Source: Oceanobacillus sp. J11TS1 (GTDB lineage: Bacteria; Bacillota; Bacilli; Bacillales; Amphibacillaceae). From it: 43,735 nucleotides of DNA. Shown here one piece after another: positions 1 to 9,088 of the stretch. A program made the translations under genes and the position numbers. The notes below the pieces were generated by a model. It was given only the letters and a program-made list of their open reading frames with translations, was not told the DNA's origin and made no database searches. The stretch spans positions 1-43,735 of the forward strand of contig NZ_BORO01000031.1 in NCBI RefSeq assembly GCF_018333215.1, in the 5' to 3' direction. Every line of letters begins with the position of its first letter. Position 1 is the stretch's first letter.

Positions 1-83
1 TTCCGTTTGCTTCCTGCGCTCGACTTGCATGTATTAGGCACGCCGCCAGCGTTCGTCCTGAGCCAAGATCAAACTCTCTATAA
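1..83 (-). rRNA. rrs: 16S ribosomal RNA, 5' end only
   Basis: Read on the minus strand, the first bases contain the universal 16S start (AGAGTTTGATC, then TGGCTCAG and the ACGAACGCTGGCGGCGTGCC block). Only about 80 nt of the gene lie in the window; the rest continues beyond position 1. The exact 5' end is estimated from the usual distance to AGAGTTTGATC. An rRNA operon next to ygxA matches the B. subtilis rrnD neighbourhood. Open reading frames called over it are not genes. Confidence 0.96.
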
Positions 84-174
84 AAGTTTTTTGTTTCTTA
101 GCTTTCAGAAGTCAACTTCTGACTTATCCAATAAGAAAAACGAGGTTGTCTTTCTTCTTTCGTACTGGTTGTTT

Positions 175-194
175 TGTTCAGTTTTCAAAGAGCA
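175..194 (-). promoter_or_regulatory. rRNA leader boxA-like antitermination site
   Basis: On the minus strand this reads TGCTCTTTGAAAACTGAACA, the conserved boxA-type element in Bacillus rRNA leaders that recruits Nus factors. It lies about 95 nt upstream of the 16S 5' end. Between it and the 16S there is an inverted repeat (AGAAGT/ACTTCT) that probably belongs to the RNase III processing stem. Confidence 0.8.
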
Positions 195-229
195 ATTTTT
201 ATTTCTTCGCCTCAAGCAGCGACTCTATT

Positions 230-259
230 AATATAACATAAAAGGAAGATTGTTGTCAA
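230..259 (-). promoter_or_regulatory. rRNA operon promoter P2 (proximal)
   Basis: On the minus strand there is a perfect -35 TTGACA (254-259) and a -10 TATATT (230-235) with an 18-nt spacer. Transcription would start near 223, about 140 nt before the 16S. The position and strength fit the core SigA promoter of a Bacillaceae rRNA operon. Confidence 0.7.
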
Positions 260-314
260 CAACTTTTTTTATTTTATGTTACCTGAGCGCTCGCTCGAAT
301 CAGCAACGAAATTA

Positions 315-343
315 ACTTTACCATGTTGGAAATAGAAAGTCAA
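315..343 (-). promoter_or_regulatory. rRNA operon promoter P1 (distal)
   Basis: On the minus strand there is a -35 TTGACT (338-343), a 17-nt spacer and a -10 TAAAGT (315-320), about 85 bp upstream of P2. Tandem P1/P2 promoters are usual for Bacillus rRNA operons. The rest of the gap up to 660 is AT-rich and I see no gene in it. Confidence 0.55.
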
Positions 344-663
344 CGGTTATTTTAAAATTTATTCAAAGTAAATTTTAAACCTTGTATATATCATTGCACG
401 AAGGCGCCTATATTCATCTATACATCATTATATAGAACTTTAGGAAGTCCCCACATTTCAGTTTTTACACTCCCTACAAAAACAAGTAAAACACTATTTA
501 ATTAGTATTTCTCTTGTTTTTATAGAATAGATTACTTCTATTGTCTATCCACGAAGTCTTTTTTAAATACCCACATTAGGAGGCGAGCGCAGAAGCCCCT
601 GCTCCACATGACAAGTTCGCAAGTAATTTCTCTTTCATAGAAATATAAATCATAAAACTAAAA

Positions 664-708
664 AATTACTTATACCGCAATTTCATAAGAATTGCAGGAT
701 AAGTAATT
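664..708 (-). terminator. Intrinsic terminator after ygxA
   Basis: Nested inverted repeats: AATTACTTAT (664-673) pairs with ATAAGTAATT (699-708), and inside it GCAATT pairs with AATTGC. On the minus strand a T-rich stretch follows. It ends the ygxA transcript before the rRNA promoters. Confidence 0.65.
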
Positions 709-741
709 GTCTATTCTTGCCACCTTCCGTTTGATATACCT

Positions 742-1617
742 TCAACATAGATCCTTTACCCTATACATTCTCTGAAACACATCAGGATTTTTAGTAGGAA
801 CTCGTTTCATATCAATAATGTCCTTCTCTTCTAAATAAGAAATAATGGCATGCAAGTCTAAAGTGTAATGTTCAATCTCCGGTAATGCTTTAATAGAAGC
901 ATAGGACCAATATTCATCTTTCTGGCGTAAGACATTTAACAAATGCGCTGAAGCAGATGCCGCTTTATGAAACATCACAAAATCCATTGCAATCAACATT
1001 AATTCTATTCTCTTCTCTAAATCCTCTGTACTATCCATTAATTTTTCATAAAGCTTGTACACTTCCAAATCAATGTTTTTCACCTGGTTCCATACAGTAA
1101 CTTCTGGATAATAACCTTGATCAATGACAGATAGCCTTGCTAAATAATGCAGGGCATTTAAAATCTTGCTGTAGGAATCCATTACCTCTTTTGCTTCATA
1201 TAATGCTTTCCCCTCGCTGAAATTTTTCAGCAGCTTTCCGAAATCAATCATCTTTCTAAGCGTACGCTTTTCTTCCGGAAAGGACTGGAGCTGGTCCTTC
1301 AAACCCATCACAAATTCATTTCTATCATATACTTTCCTTCCATAAATAACCCATTCTACCGCACGCCGATAACCGCTTGTGTCAATCCAATCCATTAAAA
1401 TGGATCTAGATACCATATGCATAGCCACTTTCTGGCCATTCACTTCATAATGCTTCACATACCAATCCACTTCTTGGTTCTCAACAATAATAAGTAAAAT
1501 ACTATCAAATTCATCGGTGATTGGACGGTCAAATTGTGTTTTCTCTACAATCAGTATTCCTAATGTATTTGGATTGCTCGCATGTTCTTGATAGATTATT
1601 CTTAAAAAATTCTCCAT
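742..1617 (-). CDS. ygxA: YgxA-like nucleotidyltransferase-fold protein
   Basis: A 291-residue soluble protein that resembles B. subtilis YgxA, which is annotated as nucleotidyltransferase-like; its substrate is unknown to me. The N-terminal half carries the YgxA-like mixed alpha/beta region, and the C-terminal half is helical and charged. I start at the ATG at 1617 (protein begins MENFLRIIY) because GGGAGG sits at the right distance upstream; an ATG 20 codons further upstream lacks a site. Its position directly beside the rRNA operon is the same as in B. subtilis, which supports orthology. It is transcribed alone, ending at the hairpin at 664-708. Function in the cell is not established. Confidence 0.75.
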   Translation of the reverse strand: MENFLRIIYQEHASNPNTLGILIVEKTQFDRPITDEFDSILLIIVENQEVDWYVKHYEVNGQKVAMHMVSRSILMDWIDTSGYRRAVEWVIYGRKVYDRNEFVMGLKDQLQSFPEEKRTLRKMIDFGKLLKNFSEGKALYEAKEVMDSYSKILNALHYLARLSVIDQGYYPEVTVWNQVKNIDLEVYKLYEKLMDSTEDLEKRIELMLIAMDFVMFHKAASASAHLLNVLRQKDEYWSYASIKALPEIEHYTLDLHAIISYLEEKDIIDMKRVPTKNPDVFQRMYRVKDLC

Positions 1618-1970
1618 GTAATGGTGCCTCCCTGTTCTACTTCTTCCAATTAACATAATTCGATATATCCTTTTCAAAATCCTCTTTTGTGCGAGATAGG
1701 AAAGGATAAAATTTACGAAGAAACAGTTTCGATTCCGCTAGTTTTAAAGACGATAAGAGTCAAAGAACACTTTCTAGTACCTGGGTTGACCCCAAATGTT
1801 TTCGGGGGAATGAGTTATTCCAACCCGAGGAGTAACTGCGCTTCCTCGTTAAAAGTCACAACGAAAGCGATAATTCTCACGCCTAAAATGCCAGCTAGCT
1901 AATCTCTCATTAATATTCATTCTTCTAATATTCTATGATATACTACAATTGTAACTTAAGGGGGATCTAA

Positions 1971-2342
1971 ATGGCACAACAAGTAACGTATTCAAGTAAA
2001 ATAAATAAAATTCGTACCTTTGCCTTAATCCTTGTATTCGCTGGTATTCTTATCATGTATGGCGGAATTATGGTTCGCCGTATAGAGTGGTTAATGCTCA
2101 CCCTATTTATATTAGGTGTACTAATGATTATACTTAGCTGTGTAGTATACATATGGATTGGCACTTTATCTTTGAGGGCGGTTCCAGTCATATGCCCAAA
2201 CTGTGAAAAGCCTACAAAAATGCTAGGTCGCGTAGATGCTTGTATGCATTGTAAAGAACCATTGACATTGGATAAAAATTTAGAGGGTAAAGAATTCGAT
2301 GAACGGTTTAACAATCGTAAATTCCGTGAAGAAAATAAATAA
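1971..2342 (+). CDS. ygzB: YgzB family zinc-ribbon membrane protein
   Basis: 123 residues. Two predicted transmembrane helices (about residues 15-33 and 38-62) are followed by a cytoplasmic zinc-ribbon with Cys pairs CPNC (about residues 75-78) and CMHC (about 90-93), then a charged tail. This layout matches the DUF2614/YgzB family of Bacillales; the biochemical role is unknown. The start has a strong AAGGGGGA site. It lies between ygxA and perR as in B. subtilis, transcribed divergently from ygxA and convergently with perR, and is closed by the hairpin at 2448-2503. Confidence 0.85.
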   Translation: MAQQVTYSSKINKIRTFALILVFAGILIMYGGIMVRRIEWLMLTLFILGVLMIILSCVVYIWIGTLSLRAVPVICPNCEKPTKMLGRVDACMHCKEPLTLDKNLEGKEFDERFNNRKFREENK

Positions 2343-2447
2343 TGGAAGAAGTATCTTTCCGGAAAAGTTATTTGTACAAAATATGTTCAGAATTTGCTGG
2401 ATTAAAAAACTTTTGTCCCAGCATCCTCTGATTACTCATTAATCTAG

Positions 2448-2503
2448 AAAAAGCACCATGCTCTACAGAAAGAATCTCTTTCATTCGAGGCATAGTGCTT
2501 TTT
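2448..2503 (+). terminator. Terminator-like hairpin after ygzB
   Basis: AAAAAGCAC (2448-2456) plus ATGC pair with GCAT and GTGCTTTTT (ending 2503). The long loop holds its own small GAAAG/CTTTC stem. It is followed by TTTTT on the plus strand, so it probably ends the ygzB transcript. Confidence 0.6.
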
Positions 2504-2512
2504 AACTCAACC

Positions 2513-2573
2513 AAAAAGATGATTAGACATAATACACGAGCCATGTTGCAGTACTATGTCTAATCATCTTTTT
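2513..2573. terminator. Bidirectional terminator between ygzB and perR
   Basis: A perfect 19-bp inverted repeat (2513-2531 with 2555-2573), flanked by A5 and T5 so it has a T-run on either strand. It lies 17 bp beyond the perR stop and is the natural terminator for perR. Confidence 0.8.
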
Positions 2574-2589
2574 TATATTCATTATTTCC

Positions 2590-3030
2590 TTATTTTGCCG
2601 CCTGTTTCTCTTTACAAGCGTTACATGTACCGTAAACTTCCAGACGATGGTGGCTTACATCAAAACCTGTTACTTGCTCCGCTAGCGATTCAACTTCATC
2701 TAATGAAGGGTAATGAAAATCAACAATCTTTCCACATTGATTGCAAATGATATGATAATGATCTGATGTGTTACAATCAAACCTGCTTGAAGAATCTCCA
2801 TACGTGAGTTCTCTTACTAGTCCAATATCCTTTAACACCCGCAAGTTATTATATACCGTTGCAACACTCATATTCGGAAATTTTCCTTCAAGTGCTTTAT
2901 ATATATCATCTGCAGTTGGGTGAACCATTGAATTAAGCAAATACTCTAGCACGGCGTGTCGTTGTGGTGTAATCCGGACGCCTGATTCTTTTAAAGTATC
3001 AATTGCTTGCCGTAATTTATCTTCAGACAC
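2590..3030 (-). CDS. perR: Peroxide-sensing repressor PerR (Fur family)
   Basis: Fur-family metalloregulator that represses oxidative-stress genes and is inactivated when H2O2 oxidises its metal-bound histidines. The winged-helix recognition part ([12 protein letters not shown]) and all regulatory ligands are visible: His37, Asp85, His91, His93 and Asp104. The structural zinc cysteines are Cys96, Cys99, Cys136 and Cys139. I choose the GTG start at 3030 (146 residues), not the ATG seven codons upstream, because AGAGGTG precedes it and this start makes every ligand number identical to B. subtilis PerR. A near-perfect PerR box lies 40 bp upstream, so autoregulation is likely. The bcp peroxidase gene nearby fits the role. 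Confidence 0.96.
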   Translation of the reverse strand: MSEDKLRQAIDTLKESGVRITPQRHAVLEYLLNSMVHPTADDIYKALEGKFPNMSVATVYNNLRVLKDIGLVRELTYGDSSSRFDCNTSDHYHIICNQCGKIVDFHYPSLDEVESLAEQVTGFDVSHHRLEVYGTCNACKEKQAAK

Positions 3031-3069
3031 CCTAAACACCTCTCTTCCCAATTAATAAAATTATTACAT

Positions 3070-3084
3070 TATAATTCTTATAAT
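3070..3084. promoter_or_regulatory. PerR box upstream of perR
   Basis: TTATAATTCTTATAA matches the PerR consensus (TTATAAT-N-ATTATAA) at all but one informative position and is an almost perfect palindrome. It lies 40 bp upstream of the perR GTG, where bound PerR would block its own promoter. It is also within 50 bp of the end of the cobalamin adenosyltransferase gene, but that gene is transcribed towards it. Confidence 0.8.
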
Positions 3085-3129
3085 TAGTTTATCGCCCTGT
3101 GTGCATAATGTCAATCATTCACGTACAAA

Positions 3130-3687
3130 TCAAACATCGACGCGGAGGGGTTTTTCTTCTCCTCCTAGTTGCTGATTTACATACCTGGCAGCAACAAATA
3201 AATAATCCGATAGCCGGTTCAAATATGCGAAAACAAGCTTATTCTCCACTTCATCCTCTAATCCTATCGTTAAACGTTCCGCTCTTCTAGCAACTGTGCG
3301 CGCATGATGCAGCGCACTGGCTGCCCGATGTCCGGATGGCAGTATAAAATTCTTCAAGGGTTCAAGTGATGCATCCCACTCATCAATTTGCTTTTCCATC
3401 TCGTCAATATGCTTCTGCTGCAACTTCCAATAAACTTCCTTTCCTTGTGGCGTGGATAATTCTGCCCCAACGTGAAAAAGAATGGTCTGTACGCGGTATA
3501 ATTGATCCAGAAAAGCAGCTTTTTCATTCCAATCTGTTTCTTCAATATAGCTTGTTGCAAGGCCGATACTCGAATTCACTTCATCACATGTACCATACGC
3601 TTCTACTCTTAAATGGTTTTTCGGTACACGTTGGCCGTAAACTAACGATGTCTGTCCTTTGTCGCCAGACCTTGTATAGATTCGCAT
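3130..3687 (-). CDS. ATP:cob(I)alamin adenosyltransferase, PduO/MMAB type
   Basis: 185-residue cytosolic enzyme that transfers the adenosyl group of ATP to cob(I)alamin to make coenzyme B12. Family landmarks are clear: the N-terminal TRSGDKGQTSL ATP-binding motif (residues 5-15), EAYGTCDEVNSSIGLA (about 29-44), and the C-terminal RRAERL and YLNRLSDYLFVAAR helices, all of the PduO type (B. subtilis YvqK). AGGAGGGG precedes the ATG. It starts 26 bp after bcp and points the same way, so the two are probably co-transcribed. I do not remember this gene at this position in B. subtilis, so it may be a local addition. No B12-dependent enzyme is seen nearby. Confidence 0.92.
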   Translation of the reverse strand: MRIYTRSGDKGQTSLVYGQRVPKNHLRVEAYGTCDEVNSSIGLATSYIEETDWNEKAAFLDQLYRVQTILFHVGAELSTPQGKEVYWKLQQKHIDEMEKQIDEWDASLEPLKNFILPSGHRAASALHHARTVARRAERLTIGLEDEVENKLVFAYLNRLSDYLFVAARYVNQQLGGEEKPLRVDV

Positions 3688-3713
3688 GTTATTCCCCTCC
3701 TGTCGTAAAGATC

Positions 3714-4187
3714 TTAATTTACTTCATTTTCTTTCAAATAATTTAAAGCATCTAGTACATGGTCTTTCACCCGGACTTTACGGTACGCTTTCAAAAGCTT
3801 CCCTTCTTTATCTATAATAAATGTAGAGCGCTCAATACCATAATATTCTTTCCCAAAGTTTTTCTTCAACTTCCATACCCCAAATTGATCAGCTACCTGA
3901 TGATCTTCATCTGAAAGTAAGGTAAACGGCAAGTCATGCTTATCAATAAATTTTTGATGGCGCGTTTCTGGGTCTGGGCTGATGCCGACAATGACCGCAT
4001 CTAATTCCCTGAAGCTTTCATGATGATCTCGGAAATCACATGCCTCCGTCGTACAGCCAGGCGTCATATCCTTTGGGTAAAAATATAGGACCACGTATTT
4101 CCCTTCAAAATCAGATAAACTTACTTGTTCACCATCCTGATTTGGTAATGTAAAATCTTTAACTTTTGTTCCTAACTCGATTGACAT
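3714..4187 (-). CDS. bcp: Thiol peroxidase Bcp (peroxiredoxin Q)
   Basis: 157-residue thioredoxin-fold peroxiredoxin that reduces H2O2 and organic hydroperoxides with electrons from thioredoxin. The active-site segment MTPGCTTEACDF has the peroxidatic Cys45 and the resolving Cys50 of the atypical two-Cys Bcp class, with the conserved Thr42 and Pro43 before it. TGGAGGGA gives the start. It corresponds to B. subtilis ygaF, which also lies between gsaB and perR. Together with perR it forms a peroxide-defence cluster; I see no separate PerR box in front of this gene. Confidence 0.95.
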   Translation of the reverse strand: MSIELGTKVKDFTLPNQDGEQVSLSDFEGKYVVLYFYPKDMTPGCTTEACDFRDHHESFRELDAVIVGISPDPETRHQKFIDKHDLPFTLLSDEDHQVADQFGVWKLKKNFGKEYYGIERSTFIIDKEGKLLKAYRKVRVKDHVLDALNYLKENEVN

Positions 4188-4245
4188 CTTATCCCTCCAT
4201 TTTATCTATCCTCTATCTTCAATATAGCATATCGCTGAGTCAGAT

Positions 4246-4746
4246 TCATTTATCACTATCTCTGCTGCTGATTTGTACAACCTTTAAAACAAAAGCGGCA
4301 GGGAGTATATAGCCAATCAGAGCTTCCGAAATGGCAATAACTCTGCCTAATCCTACCGGTGCCAAATCGCCATATCCTATAGTTAACAATGTTACCCCGC
4401 TAAAATAAATGGAATGTACAATTGATCCCCAAATGGTTACTTCTCTGAGTTCACCATGCTCGACAAGCACAATCCCTTGGAAAGATAAAACAAAATAAAT
4501 CAGCCCATAGCCAACCATCGTAATACAATACACAATCAACAGTGCTATAAATATTTCTAAAGAGAAATGCCCTTCTTTCATTTGTATAGGAGAAGGAAAC
4601 GATTTATATTGAATAAAATCATAAATGCTTTTGCCAATTAAAAATATAATCATGATAAAAACGATCCAAGGGATTCCCATTCCACTTACTCCCTCCAAAA
4701 ATGCCTTTTCTCTATGTCTATGCAGAAAGTGAAACAGTTTGTACAA
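4246..4746 (-). CDS. Two-TM ion channel, probably K+
   Basis: 166-residue membrane protein. Hydrophobic segments lie near residues 25-45, 64-90 and 137-158, and a pore loop with the K+ selectivity filter TIGYGD lies around residues 122-127. This is the Ion_trans_2 pore module; no RCK/TrkA-N domain follows, so gating ligands are not evident. The start is a TTG preceded by AAAGGA; a downstream ATG (MGIPWIVF) would cut the first helix region, so TTG is preferred. It is 58 bp upstream of bcp and may share its transcript. It probably corresponds to an extra gene absent from the B. subtilis block. Confidence 0.8.
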   Translation of the reverse strand: MYKLFHFLHRHREKAFLEGVSGMGIPWIVFIMIIFLIGKSIYDFIQYKSFPSPIQMKEGHFSLEIFIALLIVYCITMVGYGLIYFVLSFQGIVLVEHGELREVTIWGSIVHSIYFSGVTLLTIGYGDLAPVGLGRVIAISEALIGYILPAAFVLKVVQISSRDSDK

Positions 4747-4807
4747 GTTTTCCTTTCATTTTTTTGTTATATTAGTAACTAGGGTAAAAATAAACGCTAA
4801 AAGATGC

Positions 4808-4882
4808 TGTTCAAAAAGTCCGGTAAAAATGACATTTTGAGAAAAGGTACTATTCGGTCCTTTTTACCCTCCTTTTTGATCA
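4808..4882. repeat. Short imperfect terminal-inverted-repeat element (MITE-like)
   Basis: About 75 bp. The left end TGTTCAAAAAG, then CGGTAAAAATGAC, matches the inverted right end TGATCAAAAAG, then GGTAAAAAGGAC, at roughly 20 of 27 positions. No gene is inside. The element at 34105-34236 has the same TGTTCAAAAA terminus. It may be a small non-autonomous mobile element or simply a long hairpin in the hemL upstream region; no target duplication is obvious. Confidence 0.45.
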
Positions 4883-4986
4883 TACAGTAAAAGCATTGCT
4901 ATTTATTTCTACCTTTCTTAAAAGAACTTGTACAAGTTATATGATTAAAATGCTTTGCAAGTCGGTTAGAACGAGGAGGAAACAAG

Positions 4987-6285
4987 ATGAAATTTACACA
5001 TTCTGAAAAGCTACATCAGGAAGCTTTACAACATATTGTTGGCGGGGTTAATTCTCCTTCCCGCTCTTATAAAGCTGTCGGCGGTGGATCGCCTGTATAT
5101 ATGAAAAGAGGACAAGGGGCCTATTTCTGGGACGTTGATGACAATAAATACATTGACTATTTAGCGGCATACGGTCCAATCATTACCGGGCATGCACATC
5201 CACATATTGCTAAAGCCATTGCTGAAGCAGCAACAACAGGTGTCCTTTACGGAACACCGACAGAACTTGAAAATACATTTGCGAAAATGCTTAAGGAAGC
5301 TATTCCTTCATTAGAAAGAGTTCGTTTTAATAATTCAGGTACGGAGGCTGTAATGACAACCATCCGTGTTGCACGCGCCTATACAAACCGAACAAAAATC
5401 ATCAAATTTGCCGGCTGCTACCATGGACATTTTGATGCTGTATTAGTCGAAGCAGGCTCTGGTCCATCTACACTTGGCACACCTGACTCAGCAGGCGTTC
5501 CTGCTTCGAGTGCTTCTGAGGTGATTACCGTTCCATTTAATGATTTAGATGCATTTAAACAAGCATTGGCATCTTGGGAAGGGGAAATTGCAGCAGTACT
5601 CGTTGAGCCGATTGTTGGTAACTTCGGAATTGTTGAACCGTTTGAAGGGTTTTTAGAGGAGGTCAATGAACTTACTCACCGTGCAGGTGCCCTCGTCATT
5701 TATGATGAAGTTATTACCGCATTTCGTTTTACTTACGGAAGTGCACAGCAAGTCTATCATATCGAACCCGACTTAACAGCTATGGGTAAAATCATCGGCG
5801 GGGGTCTGCCTATTGGAGCTTATGGCGGACGAAAAGATATTATGGAGCAAGTTGCACCGCTTGGGCCAGCATATCAAGCTGGTACCATGTCAGGAAACCC
5901 GGCTTCGATGGCAGCAGGGATTGCTTGCTTAGAAGTATTACAACAAGAAGGTGTCTACGAAGAATTAGAACGTCTGGGAAAACGCCTGGAAGAAGGTATT
6001 TTAGAAAAAGCAAAAGAAAATGATATCCGTATTACAATCAATCGCCTTCGCGGAGCTTTAACCGTTTATTTTGGAGTCGATAAGGTAACAAATTATGCGG
6101 AGGCAGAAGCTTCCGATGGAGAAGCGTTTGCTACATTCTTCCAGCTAATGCTGAGAGAAGGCATTAATTTAGCTCCTTCTAAATATGAAGCATGGTTCTT
6201 AACAACAGAGCATACAGATTCTGATATCGAAAATACGATTGACGCTGTTGGCCGTGTGTTTGCAAAAATGGCAGAGAATCAATAA
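4987..6285 (+). CDS. hemL: Glutamate-1-semialdehyde 2,1-aminomutase
   Basis: 432-residue class III PLP aminotransferase that turns glutamate-1-semialdehyde into 5-aminolevulinate, the first dedicated step after GtrR in C5 heme and tetrapyrrole synthesis. Visible landmarks are [10 protein letters not shown] near the N-terminus, [15 protein letters not shown] (cofactor phosphate binding), DEVITAFR, and the Schiff-base Lys268 in [25 protein letters not shown] precedes the ATG. Its setting beside bcp and the ABC exporter equals that of B. subtilis gsaB (hemL2), the paralogue outside the hemAXCDBL operon; a second copy elsewhere is likely but not visible. It is monocistronic, ending at 6298-6345. 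Confidence 0.95.
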   Translation: MKFTHSEKLHQEALQHIVGGVNSPSRSYKAVGGGSPVYMKRGQGAYFWDVDDNKYIDYLAAYGPIITGHAHPHIAKAIAEAATTGVLYGTPTELENTFAKMLKEAIPSLERVRFNNSGTEAVMTTIRVARAYTNRTKIIKFAGCYHGHFDAVLVEAGSGPSTLGTPDSAGVPASSASEVITVPFNDLDAFKQALASWEGEIAAVLVEPIVGNFGIVEPFEGFLEEVNELTHRAGALVIYDEVITAFRFTYGSAQQVYHIEPDLTAMGKIIGGGLPIGAYGGRKDIMEQVAPLGPAYQAGTMSGNPASMAAGIACLEVLQQEGVYEELERLGKRLEEGILEKAKENDIRITINRLRGALTVYFGVDKVTNYAEAEASDGEAFATFFQLMLREGINLAPSKYEAWFLTTEHTDSDIENTIDAVGRVFAKMAENQ

Positions 6286-6297
6286 TTTAATGATAAT

Positions 6298-6345
6298 AAA
6301 AAGGCTTTTCTAAGAGACGGATAATCTCTAAGAAAAGCCTTTTTT
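6298..6345. terminator. Bidirectional terminator between hemL and the ABC exporter
   Basis: AAAAAGGCTTTTCT pairs with AGAAAAGCCTTTTT, and AGAGA/TCTCT extends the stem inside one mismatch. A and T runs on the two sides allow termination of both convergent genes. Confidence 0.85.
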
Positions 6346-6370
6346 AATTTTTATTTCAAATTCTATTCCG

Positions 6371-8119
6371 CTATTCATCCAAATTCTGAATTTGGTACAA
6401 ATCATAATAATGTCCGCCGAGTTTCATTAACTCATCATGCGAACCTATTTCTACAATTTCCCCATTTTCCACAACCACAATGCGGTTTGCGTGGGTTATG
6501 GTTGCTAAACGATGGGCAACAATGAAAGTTGTTCTGTCAGAAGCAAGTTTCTCCAAGGTTTCTTGAATTAAATGTTCACTTTCTAAGTCAAGGGCGGATG
6601 TTGCTTCATCAAAGATAAGCACGGGAGGATTCTTCAAGAATACGCGTGCAATGGCAACCCGCTGCTTTTGCCCCCCGGATAATTTCACACCGCGCTCACC
6701 AACCATTGTTTCATACCCTTCTGGCATTGCTTCGATAAAGTCATGGGCATTCGCTGCTTTTGCTGCCCGAATAACTTCCTCTTTTGTGGCTTCTGGATTT
6801 CCCATTCGAATATTCGTCTCAATCGATTCTGAAAACAAAATATTATCTTGAAGCACCATCCCAATATTATCTCTTAAGGCACGGGCTTGCATATCACGTA
6901 AATCCATTCTATCTATTTCAATGGAACCGCCTGTAACATCATAGAAGCGGGGGATTAAACTAATCAATGTTGATTTTCCTCCGCCGCTCATACCTACAAA
7001 GGCTATTGTTTCCCCTTTTTCCACGTGAAGATTAATATCTTTTAATACCGCTTCTGCTTCCTCATCATATTGGAACGAAACATGATTAAAAGTGACTTTC
7101 CCTTGTAATCGCCCTGGATCTACCGCGTCTTCTTTATCTGTAATATCATACGGTTCATTCATCAACTCAAATACGCGGTCAATGGATGCAACGGATTGCA
7201 CTAATGTAGTAGATGAATTAATCAACCGGCGCAAGGGACTATATACTCGCTCCATATATCCAACAAATGCTACCATTGTTCCGAGAGAGGTATTCCCCAT
7301 AATGACCTGATAACCTGCAAAAGCAATCACTAAAAGCGGTGCTAAGTCTGTAATTGTATTTGTTACTGCAAAGGTTCTAGCATTCCAGTCTGTATGCTTT
7401 AAAGCGCGATTTAAGAAATGACTATTTCTTTTTTCAAATTGTTCGTCTTCATAATCTTCTAAGGCGAAGCTTCTTGTGACCGGTACACCTTGAATTCGTT
7501 CATGTAAATGTCCTTGAACTTCTGCTAAAGCTTGTGATCGCTCTCGCGTTAAACGGCGTAAACGTCCAAAAAAGTATTTGACCGACAGTCCGAAGAACGG
7601 GAATAAAATAATTGATACAAAGGTTAATGGCACATCCATGGTAAACATAATGATAATTGCGATTAAAATGGTCGTTAAATCTAACCAAATATTCATCAAA
7701 CCTGTAATGACAAAATTTTTCGTTTGCTCTACATCATGTATTACCCGGGAAATAATTTCGCCAGTCTTTGTCTGTGAATAAAATTTCAGACTCAATTTTT
7801 GGAGATGATCGAATAATTTTCCTCTGATATCAAAAAGTATTTTATTTCCAACCCACTGTGCCAAATATTGGCGAATGTACTCCACAGGTGGCCGGACAAT
7901 TAAAAATACGACAAAAGAAATACCCATTATCCAGAATAACCGTGTTATCTTTTCGGACTGGGTAAGGTCCTCTACTGTGACAATATCATCAATAACAAAT
8001 TTCAATATTAAAGGCATCAATAGTGGAATACCAAATTTTATAACACCAATGAGTAATGTCCAGATTATTTTCCATTTATATGGTTTTACAAATTGCATGT
8101 ACTGCTTCATACTGCTCAT
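6371..8119 (-). CDS. ABC multidrug/lipid exporter half-transporter (YgaD type)
   Basis: 582-residue fused exporter: six transmembrane helices (residues about 15-310) then a nucleotide-binding domain (about 340-575). The ATPase motifs are complete: Walker [10 protein letters not shown], the ABC signature LSGGQKQR, Walker [13 protein letters not shown] and the switch histidine in IVAHRL. It should act as a homodimer exporting hydrophobic compounds or lipid-like molecules in the MsbA/BmrA/Sav1866 class; the substrate cannot be told from sequence. Its place between hemL and ygaC is that of B. subtilis ygaD. GAGGAAG lies before the ATG. No local repressor gene is present. Confidence 0.92.
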   Translation of the reverse strand: MSSMKQYMQFVKPYKWKIIWTLLIGVIKFGIPLLMPLILKFVIDDIVTVEDLTQSEKITRLFWIMGISFVVFLIVRPPVEYIRQYLAQWVGNKILFDIRGKLFDHLQKLSLKFYSQTKTGEIISRVIHDVEQTKNFVITGLMNIWLDLTTILIAIIIMFTMDVPLTFVSIILFPFFGLSVKYFFGRLRRLTRERSQALAEVQGHLHERIQGVPVTRSFALEDYEDEQFEKRNSHFLNRALKHTDWNARTFAVTNTITDLAPLLVIAFAGYQVIMGNTSLGTMVAFVGYMERVYSPLRRLINSSTTLVQSVASIDRVFELMNEPYDITDKEDAVDPGRLQGKVTFNHVSFQYDEEAEAVLKDINLHVEKGETIAFVGMSGGGKSTLISLIPRFYDVTGGSIEIDRMDLRDMQARALRDNIGMVLQDNILFSESIETNIRMGNPEATKEEVIRAAKAANAHDFIEAMPEGYETMVGERGVKLSGGQKQRVAIARVFLKNPPVLIFDEATSALDLESEHLIQETLEKLASDRTTFIVAHRLATITHANRIVVVENGEIVEIGSHDELMKLGGHYYDLYQIQNLDE

Positions 8120-8204
8120 TTATCAACTTCCTCTGCTTCTAAACTAGCGCTCAAAATTTTCGTTACTTCCTATCCACTTTTATGGACAATTATAAATATA
8201 AAAA

Positions 8205-8234
8205 ATCCTTGCTACTTGATCTCGTAACAAGGAT
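8205..8234 (-). terminator. Terminator after ygaC
   Basis: On the minus strand ATCCTTG pairs with CAAGGAT, extended by three pairs past one mismatch, followed by TTTTTATA. It ends ygaC before the ABC exporter gene. A second GC-richer imperfect hairpin lies at about 8270-8315. Confidence 0.75.
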
Positions 8235-8318
8235 ACCCTTTAACGCATTCTTAATGCAATTAAATCGCTCAGGAACCGCCTTTTATGGTTTTCCATGACA
8301 AAACGGCACCTTTTTAGC

Positions 8319-8852
8319 TTAATGGTATGTTAAATACATCTCATACCAATCATCAACAAACCCTGGAGAAAAAGGCCCCTTTCCTTGGCGAATCCATTGA
8401 ATTAAAATATCTAATTGCTGATAAAGAATATGATGAATTTCTTCCGGATATTTCATCAATGCTTTGTTTTCTTCATATTCATCTTCATCAAGAAGATTAA
8501 ATGTCATATCCGGGAATACTTTCACATCTAAATCATAATCAATATATTTTAATGATTCATTTTCCTCATCGTAGACACATGGGGAACTTAGATTACAGTA
8601 ATAATATATTCCGTCGTCTCGAAGCATCCCAATAATATTGAACCAATGTTTGGAGTCAAAATAACAAATGGCCGGTTCTCTCGTCATCCATGAATGGCCG
8701 TCACTTTCAATAACCTTCGTCCGATCATTGGCTCCAATTATAACACTTTCCGTCCCTTTTAATACGACACTATTTTTCCAGACTCTATGAAGTTGTCCAT
8801 TATGTTTATAACTTTGTATCATCATTTTTGAACCAGCGTTTGGAGAAACCAT
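8319..8852 (-). CDS. ygaC: Nucleoside tri-/diphosphate phosphatase, YgaC/Ntdp (DUF402)
   Basis: 177-residue soluble protein of the DUF402 family (YgaC in B. subtilis; the staphylococcal homologue SA1684 hydrolyses nucleoside tri- and diphosphates). Typical features are the N-terminal beta domain with [12 protein letters not shown], the core [10 protein letters not shown], and the acidic metal-binding stretch [13 protein letters not shown], followed by DEDEYEENK and a helical C-terminus ending in DDWYEMYL. Start at the ATG behind GGAGAGGGAGA. Its neighbours (ABC exporter downstream, sspE upstream) are conserved with B. subtilis. The tail is complete. Confidence 0.9.
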   Translation of the reverse strand: MVSPNAGSKMMIQSYKHNGQLHRVWKNSVVLKGTESVIIGANDRTKVIESDGHSWMTREPAICYFDSKHWFNIIGMLRDDGIYYYCNLSSPCVYDEENESLKYIDYDLDVKVFPDMTFNLLDEDEYEENKALMKYPEEIHHILYQQLDILIQWIRQGKGPFSPGFVDDWYEMYLTYH

Positions 8853-9042
8853 CTTAAATCTCCCTCTCCATTTTCATACAGTGATTTACGAATTATATTT
8901 TATTATAAGCCTTCAGCTATAAAAGTTAAAGGATAACTCCTTTTTAATTGAAATCCTGCGTATGATATGGAGTAAAAAGGTCTATTTACGTGAAGACTAC
9001 ATTTGTATGTAATTATTAAAAAGTCCTTTTCGACAAATAAGT

Positions 9043-9072
9043 AAAAGGGTTTCCGCATTTGGAAACCCTTTT
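9043..9072 (-). terminator. Terminator after sspE
   Basis: Perfect 12-bp inverted repeat AAAAGGGTTTCC / GGAAACCCTTTT with a 6-nt loop, 17 bp beyond the sspE stop. Its T-run is cleaner on the plus strand, so it could act in both directions. Confidence 0.8.
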
Positions 9073-9088
9073 TTTGGTAAAACAGATG

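Noticed and set aside
1687-1902. 71-codon plus-strand frame upstream of ygzB
   Set aside because: No homology, no ribosome-binding site, overlaps the upstream region of ygxA and the promoter area of ygzB.
4747-4986. T-box or PerR-type control of hemL
   Set aside because: The GGTAC-like bases at 4845-4860 lack the T-box GGTGG context and specifier stem, and no PerR palindrome is present.
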